Shown here piece after piece: positions 42,934 to 48,087 of a stretch of DNA of 48,087 nt (positions within the stretch are counted from its first letter, which is position 1; every line of letters begins with the position of its first letter). Under the pieces are notes generated by a model. It did no database searches. It was not told the origin of the DNA and was given only the letters and a program-made list of their open reading frames with translations. A program made the position numbers and the translations under genes. The stretch lies in NCBI GenBank assembly GCA_902778165.1, contig CACYWQ010000025.1, forward strand, positions 1-48,087, written 5' to 3'. Origin of the DNA: an uncultured Lachnospiraceae bacterium. GTDB taxonomy: Bacteria; Bacillota; Clostridia; Lachnospirales; Lachnospiraceae.

Positions 42934-43989
42934 ATGAGTTTTGCCATAGCGATAGATATAGGAACAACAAATATTGAAGCAGCGCTGATTGAGATAACTC
43001 AGGATAGCCATAGAATTATGTCAACCAAATTGCAGCCCAATGTTAATAAGAAATTCGGGCGTGATGTAATGACACGTATTACTCAGGCTGAGCGGGGTAA
43101 TCTGCATGAGATGAGTGTTGATTTAAGGTCACAATTATCTGAGATGGTCAGTGAGTTGTCAAAAGAAGTTGACATAACGCAGATTGTAATTGCCTGCAAT
43201 ACGACCATGACGCATATCTTGCTTGAAGAGAACTGCCATAATCTGGGTGTTTATCCCTTTAGTCCGGTTCATACTAAAATGACAAATGTTATGTCAACTG
43301 ACATAGGCTTATTATCTGACCATGAGCCTCTGCCCGTAACTGTTCTGCCGGGGTTCTCGGCATATGTCGGCGGAGATATTGTGGCAGGTGTACTCAGCCT
43401 TGATCTTATGAATAAACAGGACAGATCACTTCTTATTGACTTGGGAACCAACGGAGAGATGGTATATTATGACTCTGCTACAGGCAGGATGCTTGTAACA
43501 TCTACGGCAGCAGGCCCTGCATTTGAACTGGCGGGAAGATCCAAAGCCACGGAGATTATTAAGGGCATATCAGATCTTTATAAGCAGGGAATCATAGATG
43601 AGACAGGTCTTCTTACGGATGAATACTTCGAAACCGGATATAAGTACGGCGAGGTTAACATAACACAATCTCTTATCCGTGATGTTCAGACAGCTAAGTC
43701 TGCCATTCGAGCAGGCATAGAGATTCTCTCAGACAGAACGGATACTCCTGACAATATCTATATCTCTGGTGCGTTCGGTGAGAATCTGGATACAGATGCA
43801 GCCATATCAATAGGCATGTTACCGGAATCATTTAAGGATCATATCTTTCTATGCGGTAATACATCCTTATCCGGAGCGATCAAGTACTGTGTGGATCAGA
43901 AGGATATTGTTATTCCCGATCATGAAGAAATAATTCTTGCCAATGAAGAGACCTTCAATGACTTATACATTGAATATATGAGCCTTTAG
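42934..43989 (+). CDS. RACo-type ASKHA ATPase domain protein (DUF4445) without the 2Fe-2S domain
   Basis: 351 residues. The actin-like ATPase fold is shown by AIDIGTTNIEAALIE (phosphate 1), LIDLGTNGEMVYYD (phosphate 2) and the RACo/DUF4445 hallmark STAAGPAFELAGRS. YISGAFGENLD is the adenosine motif. RACo proteins reductively activate corrinoid iron-sulfur or methyltransferase proteins, using an N-terminal ferredoxin-like 2Fe-2S domain; they are about 600 residues or more. Here the ferredoxin part is absent and no corrinoid protein or methyltransferase gene is in the window. It may work with an unlinked electron donor, or have another role. Confidence 0.82.
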   Translation: MSFAIAIDIGTTNIEAALIEITQDSHRIMSTKLQPNVNKKFGRDVMTRITQAERGNLHEMSVDLRSQLSEMVSELSKEVDITQIVIACNTTMTHILLEENCHNLGVYPFSPVHTKMTNVMSTDIGLLSDHEPLPVTVLPGFSAYVGGDIVAGVLSLDLMNKQDRSLLIDLGTNGEMVYYDSATGRMLVTSTAAGPAFELAGRSKATEIIKGISDLYKQGIIDETGLLTDEYFETGYKYGEVNITQSLIRDVQTAKSAIRAGIEILSDRTDTPDNIYISGAFGENLDTDAAISIGMLPESFKDHIFLCGNTSLSGAIKYCVDQKDIVIPDHEEIILANEETFNDLYIEYMSL

Positions 43990-44051
43990 AAGAGCTTAAA
44001 TATGCCCACAAAATCTTGTGTCAACCCCGCATATCTTCGCTACATGTCGTG

Positions 44052-44080
44052 TTACTCTAAATGCCAGGAAGTGATATAAT
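44052..44080 (+). promoter_or_regulatory. promoter of gdpP-rplI-dnaB, possibly giving a leaderless mRNA
   Basis: TTACTC (44052-44057), a 17-bp spacer and TATAAT (44075-44080), ending 7 bases before the gdpP ATG. No ribosome binding site fits in between. Confidence 0.5.
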
Positions 44081-44087
44081 ATAACCT

Positions 44088-46136
44088 ATGAAAAATCGCG
44101 TTAAAATCAAAGGAACATTAAAGACTTATCTTCAAGCTTCATTATATCTTGGAATACTTATGGTATTCGTCACTATTGCAGTATGGATGATCGAGTACAG
44201 AGCAGGAATGTTAATGGCAGGATTCACGGCTTTGTACATGAGCATAATCGGCATACTGATGTTCAAGAATAAGCCTATTATAATGAATGAACTTGTAAGC
44301 TTCGCTACCGAATACGGACAGATACAGCGTAAGCTTCTGCGAGAGCTCGAACTCCCTTACTGTCTGCTTGATGATTCGGGCAGAGTAATGTGGACCAATA
44401 AGGCCTTCGAGGCGTTGGTTCATAAGAAGAAGGGATATAATAAGTCAATCTCCACTATTTTTCCGGAGCTTACACCTGAGAATCTCCCGGGCGAGTTAGA
44501 CGAGACTACTACGGATATAAGTTTTGAGGAGCGTGAATTCTCCGTAAGATGCCATAAGGTATCCCTTAAGGACATGGCAGAGAACAGTGATATCATATCA
44601 TCCGAAGGCTATGACGGATATTTGATAGCTGTATATCTGTTTGATGAGACGGCCCTTAAGCTTGCGCTCAGAGAAAATGACGATCAGTCCCTTGCCGTAG
44701 CGCTTCTGTATATGGATAACTATGATGAGGCCTTAGAGAGTGTTGAAGAAGTGCGTCGTTCACTTCTTACCGCTCTTATCGACAGAAAGGTAAATAAATA
44801 TATTGCCACATATGACGGAATTGCCAAGAAGATAGAGAAGGATAAGTTCTTAATTATCCTTCGTAAGAAGTCCGTTGAGGCTCTTAAGGAGAACAGATTC
44901 GATATCTTGGAGGAAGTTAAGACCGTCAATATAGGTAATGAGATGGCTATGACCATCAGTATCGGTGTGGGCTTGGACGGACTGACATATTCGCAGAATT
45001 ATGAGTTTGCGCGTACTGCCATAGACCTTGCTCTCGGTCGTGGTGGTGACCAGGCGGTTGTTAAGACTACGGATCAGATTACATATTACGGCGGTAAGAG
45101 TCAGTCTGTTGAGAAGAATACCAGGGTTAAGGCCAGGGTTAAGGCACATGCACTTGGTGAGATTATTGCATCCAAGGATCGAGTGCTTGTCATGGGTCAT
45201 CGTAACGGTGATGTGGATTCCTTCGGTGCAGCCGTTGGTATATACAGAATAGCCAAGACTCTGGATCGTAAAGCGCATATTGTACTCGATGATGTTACGA
45301 CATCCGTGCAGCCTCTTATAGAACTGTTTAAGGGTGAAGAGTACGAAGATGACATGATCATAAGCGGTGATCAGGCTATGGATCTTGCGGGCGGAAGTTC
45401 GGTGCTTGTAGTGGTTGATGTTAATAAGCCGAGTATTACCGAGTGTCCGGAACTCTTACGTATGTGTAAGTCAATCGTGGTACTCGATCATCACAGACAG
45501 GGTACGGAGACTATAGAGAATGCTACGCTTTCATATGTAGAGCCATATGCGTCCAGTGCCTGTGAAATGGTTACCGAGATATTGCAGTACATATCAGACG
45601 GAATTAAGATTCGCTCGGATGAGGCGGATTGCATGTATTCCGGTATGATGATAGATACCAATAACTTCATGACCAAGACCGGTGTACGTACCTTTGAGGC
45701 AGCTGCTTACTTAAGACGAGCAGGTGCGGATGTAACGCGAGTACGTAAATTGTTCAGAGATGATGTATCCGAGTATAAGGCTAAGGCCGATTGCGTAAGG
45801 CGTGCCGAGGTATACAGAGGCAGTTATGCGTTATCTAAGTGCGAGCCAGGAAGTGAAGTATCCAGTCCTACAATTATAGGTGCACAGGCGGCCAATGAGA
45901 TGCTTGGTATCAAGGGTATTAAGGCAAGTTTTGTATTTACTGAATATCAGGGACTTATCAATATAAGTGCCAGATCCATAGATGAAGCTAATGTTCAGGT
46001 GGTTATGGAGAGACTCGGCGGCGGCGGTCATATGAACGTGGCAGCGTGCCAGCTTGAGGGTATATCCGTAGATGATGCCATGAATAAGCTCAAAGAAGTA
46101 ATAGATAAGATGATAGAAGAGGGAGAATTGTCATAA
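44088..46136 (+). CDS. gdpP: c-di-AMP phosphodiesterase GdpP
   Basis: 682 residues. Two transmembrane helices (about 15-60) are followed by a PAS domain (about 85-170) that in GdpP may bind heme, then a degenerate GGDEF (about 195-330) and a DHH/DHHA1 domain (about 345-665). The DHH motifs MGHRNGDVDSFG, VVDVNKP, VLDHHRQ (Asp467, His468, His469), MMIDTNNF and the DHHA1 GGGGHMNVAA are intact. It hydrolyses c-di-AMP to pApA and so controls potassium and osmotic balance. It heads the conserved operon with rplI and dnaB. No Shine-Dalgarno sequence precedes the ATG, and a TATAAT box lies 7 bases before it. Confidence 0.95.
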   Translation: MKNRVKIKGTLKTYLQASLYLGILMVFVTIAVWMIEYRAGMLMAGFTALYMSIIGILMFKNKPIIMNELVSFATEYGQIQRKLLRELELPYCLLDDSGRVMWTNKAFEALVHKKKGYNKSISTIFPELTPENLPGELDETTTDISFEEREFSVRCHKVSLKDMAENSDIISSEGYDGYLIAVYLFDETALKLALRENDDQSLAVALLYMDNYDEALESVEEVRRSLLTALIDRKVNKYIATYDGIAKKIEKDKFLIILRKKSVEALKENRFDILEEVKTVNIGNEMAMTISIGVGLDGLTYSQNYEFARTAIDLALGRGGDQAVVKTTDQITYYGGKSQSVEKNTRVKARVKAHALGEIIASKDRVLVMGHRNGDVDSFGAAVGIYRIAKTLDRKAHIVLDDVTTSVQPLIELFKGEEYEDDMIISGDQAMDLAGGSSVLVVVDVNKPSITECPELLRMCKSIVVLDHHRQGTETIENATLSYVEPYASSACEMVTEILQYISDGIKIRSDEADCMYSGMMIDTNNFMTKTGVRTFEAAAYLRRAGADVTRVRKLFRDDVSEYKAKADCVRRAEVYRGSYALSKCEPGSEVSSPTIIGAQAANEMLGIKGIKASFVFTEYQGLINISARSIDEANVQVVMERLGGGGHMNVAACQLEGISVDDAMNKLKEVIDKMIEEGELS

Positions 46137-46582
46137 TGAAAGTTATACTGCTGCAGGATGTTAAATCAGTAGGTAAGAAGGGCGATATTATAGATGCCAA
46201 TGACGGATATGCGCGTAATTTCTTATTACCCAAGAAGTTCGCGGTAGAGGCTAACGGTAAGAATCTTAATGACCTTAAGTTACAGAATGCCAACCAGGAG
46301 AAAGTTGCTGCTGAGAAGCTTAGGGATGCCAAAGAATTTGCCAAGGATCTTGAGACTAAATCCGTAACGGTATATATCAAGGCTGGAGAAGGCGGTAAGG
46401 CTTTCGGTTCCGTATCAAGCAAGGAAATAGTGGCCGCATTTAAAGAACAGTGCGGAATAGAGCTTGATAAGAAGAAGATCAACTTAGAAGAGCCCCTTCG
46501 TAATTTCGGTACTTACAACGTGGATATCAAGTTACATCCGCAGGTAACCGGCACTCTTAAGATTAAGGTACAGGAGAAATAA
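46136..46582 (+). CDS. rplI: 50S ribosomal protein L9
   Basis: 148 residues, standard. The N-terminal domain MKVILLQDVKSVGKKGDI and DGYARNFLLPKKFA is the L9 signature, then the connecting helix (about 45-75) and the C-terminal domain with GSVSSKEI. The ATG overlaps the last base of the gdpP stop (TAATG), with GGGAG upstream, indicating coupling. L9 binds 23S rRNA at the base of the L1 stalk and limits frameshifting. Confidence 0.96.
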   Translation: MKVILLQDVKSVGKKGDIIDANDGYARNFLLPKKFAVEANGKNLNDLKLQNANQEKVAAEKLRDAKEFAKDLETKSVTVYIKAGEGGKAFGSVSSKEIVAAFKEQCGIELDKKKINLEEPLRNFGTYNVDIKLHPQVTGTLKIKVQEK

Positions 46583-46585
46583 CAG

Positions 46586-47941
46586 ATGGCGGAAGAGGCT
46601 GTCATAAAGCGAATAATGCCCAACAGTATAGAAGCTGAGCAGGCTGTTATAGGCTCCATGCTTATCGATCAGGAATCAATATCCATAGCAAGTGAGATAG
46701 TGACTCCTGATGACTTCTATAACAGGCAGTACGGCATTATTTATGAGGCTATGCTTGAACTGAATAATGAGAATAAGCAGGTAGATATAGTTACTCTTCA
46801 GAATAAGCTTAAAGAGAAAGATGTACCTGAAGACCTGTGCAGTCTTGACTATATGCGTGATATAGTTGCTGCGGTTCCGACCTCTACGCATATCAGATAC
46901 TATGCCGGAATAGTAGCCGAGAAATCAACGCTTCGTAAGCTTATCAAGGCTTCGGATGAGATAGAGAACAATTGCTATGAAGGCAAGGAAAGCATGGATT
47001 ATATCTTGGATGATGCGGAGAAAAAGATCTTTGACATGGTCCAAAGAAGAAGCTTTGATGATTTCGTGCCGATAGATAAGGTGGTACTAAGCGCTGTTGA
47101 GAGAATAGAGGCGGCATACAGGTCAGGTGGCACAGTTACCGGTATTCCTACTGGATTTATCGATCTTGATTTCATGACATCCGGGTTACAGCCTGCAGAC
47201 CTTATTCTTATAGCTGCAAGACCTTCAATGGGTAAGACGGCGTTTGCTCTTAATATTGCACAGCATATGGCATTTAAGCAGAATAAGTCTGTTGCTATTT
47301 TCTCTCTTGAAATGAGTAAGGAACAGTTGATTAACAGACTGTTCGCGCTTGAAGGTAATATAGAGGCAACTCACTTACGTAACGGTAAGCTTGATGAATC
47401 CGAGTGGGATAAACTTGCTGAGGCAGCAAGTATTATAGGCGATTCGGGCCTTATTATAGACGATACACCCGGTATTTCCGTGTCGGCGTTAAGATCTAAG
47501 TGCCGTAAGTATAAACTTGAGAAGGGCCTTGATTGTATTTTCATAGACTATCTCCAATTGATGACGGGTTCGGGTCGAATCGAATCAAGACAGCAGGAGA
47601 TATCTGAGATATCAAGATCGCTTAAAGGGCTTGCAAGAGAGCTCAATGTCCCTGTAGTGGCATTGTCACAGTTATCCAGAGAAGTTGAGAAAAGACCCGA
47701 TAAGAGGCCGATGATGTCGGATTTAAGAGAATCCGGTGCCATCGAGCAGGATGCCGATGTAATCATGTTCATATACAGAGATGACTACTATCATGAGGAT
47801 ACCGAGAGGAAGAATATCTCGGATATCATCATAGGCAAGCAACGTAACGGTCCGGTAGGCACGGTGGAACTGGCTTGGATCCCTCAGTATACGAAGTTTG
47901 GCAATATCGAGAAGCGACGCAGAGATATACCAAGCGAATGA
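46586..47941 (+). CDS. dnaB: replicative DNA helicase DnaB
   Basis: 451 residues. The N-terminal domain (PNSIEAEQAVIGSML) is followed by a linker and a RecA-type helicase domain with Walker A RPSMGKTA (about 213-220), Walker B IFIDYLQLM and the family motif SQLSREVEKRPDKRPMMSDL. DnaB forms the hexamer that unwinds the chromosome fork. It is the last gene of the gdpP-rplI-dnaB operon, begins 3 bases after rplI and is followed by a terminator. A group II intron is inserted just behind that terminator. Confidence 0.97.
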   Translation: MAEEAVIKRIMPNSIEAEQAVIGSMLIDQESISIASEIVTPDDFYNRQYGIIYEAMLELNNENKQVDIVTLQNKLKEKDVPEDLCSLDYMRDIVAAVPTSTHIRYYAGIVAEKSTLRKLIKASDEIENNCYEGKESMDYILDDAEKKIFDMVQRRSFDDFVPIDKVVLSAVERIEAAYRSGGTVTGIPTGFIDLDFMTSGLQPADLILIAARPSMGKTAFALNIAQHMAFKQNKSVAIFSLEMSKEQLINRLFALEGNIEATHLRNGKLDESEWDKLAEAASIIGDSGLIIDDTPGISVSALRSKCRKYKLEKGLDCIFIDYLQLMTGSGRIESRQQEISEISRSLKGLARELNVPVVALSQLSREVEKRPDKRPMMSDLRESGAIEQDADVIMFIYRDDYYHEDTERKNISDIIIGKQRNGPVGTVELAWIPQYTKFGNIEKRRRDIPSE

Positions 47942-47962
47942 TCATAGATACATATAATGAAA

Positions 47963-47990
47963 AAGGACAGGTAATTAACCTGTCCTTCTT
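47963..47990 (+). terminator. terminator after dnaB, used as a group II intron target
   Basis: 10-bp stem AAGGACAGGT (47963-47972) with ACCTGTCCTT (47978-47987), loop AATTA, followed by a pyrimidine tract CTTC. The intron starts five bases beyond the stem. Confidence 0.8.
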
Positions 47991-47992
47991 CA

Positions 47993-48087
47993 GTTTGCGC
48001 GCCATGGGCGCGCTCTAACGGGTGCAAGTCCCGAACACGCCCAGATAGTGGGAAGTGTATAGCTGAACAGCAAGGGTGTCCATCGTG
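47993..48087 (+). mobile_element. 5' end of a bacterial group II intron (class IIC-like), continuing past the window
   Basis: The sequence from 47993 starts GTTTGCGC, close to the GTGYG intron start, and matches the order of elements I recall from the Oceanobacillus IIC intron domain I: a short hairpin around CATGGG, then ACGGGTGCAAGTCCCGAA and the block AGCAAGGGTGTCC near the end. It directly follows a terminator stem, the normal insertion site of IIC introns. Any reverse transcriptase gene would be downstream, outside the window. Confidence 0.85.

Noticed and set aside
1-48087. CRISPR arrays, insertion sequences or prophage genes
   Set aside because: No regularly spaced repeats, transposase or phage structural genes were seen; the only mobile element is the partial group II intron at the right end.

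Overview
The window looks like chromosome from an anaerobic, probably motile Firmicute of the Lachnospiraceae (Butyrivibrio/Roseburia-like). The evidence is moderate-to-low GC, strong AGGAGG-type ribosome binding sites, the Firmicute gene orders rpsF-ssb-rpsR and gdpP-rplI-dnaB, many lipoproteins, and a TIR/beta-propeller protein of a type I know from gut Lachnospiraceae. The assignment is inferred from gene content; no 16S gene is present.

Layout. 1-412: tRNA-Asn, a block of three stacked hairpins, then tRNA-Glu and tRNA-Cys with a near-consensus promoter and a terminator. 472-5319 (+): a lipoprotein, a variant cysteine synthase, a thioesterase, and an MBOAT/SGNH O-acylation pair whose MBOAT gene appears broken at its 5' end. 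10554-5338 (-): a tight four-gene operon of DHH phosphoesterase, VWA/metallopeptidase-like protein, MoxR AAA ATPase and BspA-type leucine-rich-repeat protein. A large TIR-membrane-coiled-coil-propeller gene (10781-13837) is transcribed divergently from it. 13949-17329: a gene with a sigma-28-like flagellar promoter, a small membrane protein, a DUF1934 protein, and ispE with a GntR/FCD regulator. 17532-24989 (+): a lipoprotein relative of trigger factor, asnS, a coiled-coil NlpC/P60 peptidase, guaA with an apparent internal deletion, and a hybrid histidine kinase. 25016-30795: a SulP transporter, a sodium symporter, an EAL protein and trmB. 30981-40139 (+): plsC, a sirtuin, a CHASE2 adenylate cyclase, a TIM-barrel protein, a GAF/HD-GYP protein and two tandem FecR-domain surface proteins. 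40341-47941 (+): rpsF-ssb-rpsR, a lipoprotein, a stand-alone RACo-type ASKHA protein, and gdpP-rplI-dnaB. The window ends inside the first ~95 nt of a group IIC intron inserted just after the dnaB terminator.

Two stretches are the best candidates for undescribed systems. The first is the TIR/propeller gene facing the DHH-VWA-MoxR-LRR operon, with a palindrome in each promoter. The second is the second-messenger island at 32.5-40.1 kb, where an extracellular-sensor adenylate cyclase, an HD-GYP protein and duplicated FecR proteins lie together. A GntR operator-like 14-mer shared by the ispE-gntR promoter and the sodium-symporter promoter, at nearly the same place relative to the -10 box, is the best supported regulatory inference.

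Nucleotide signalling is a recurring theme: predicted cAMP synthesis, c-di-GMP breakdown (EAL and HD-GYP), c-di-AMP breakdown (GdpP), and a TIR domain. No intergenic gap exceeds 300 bases. All functions are read from sequence motifs and memory of protein families; no database search was run.
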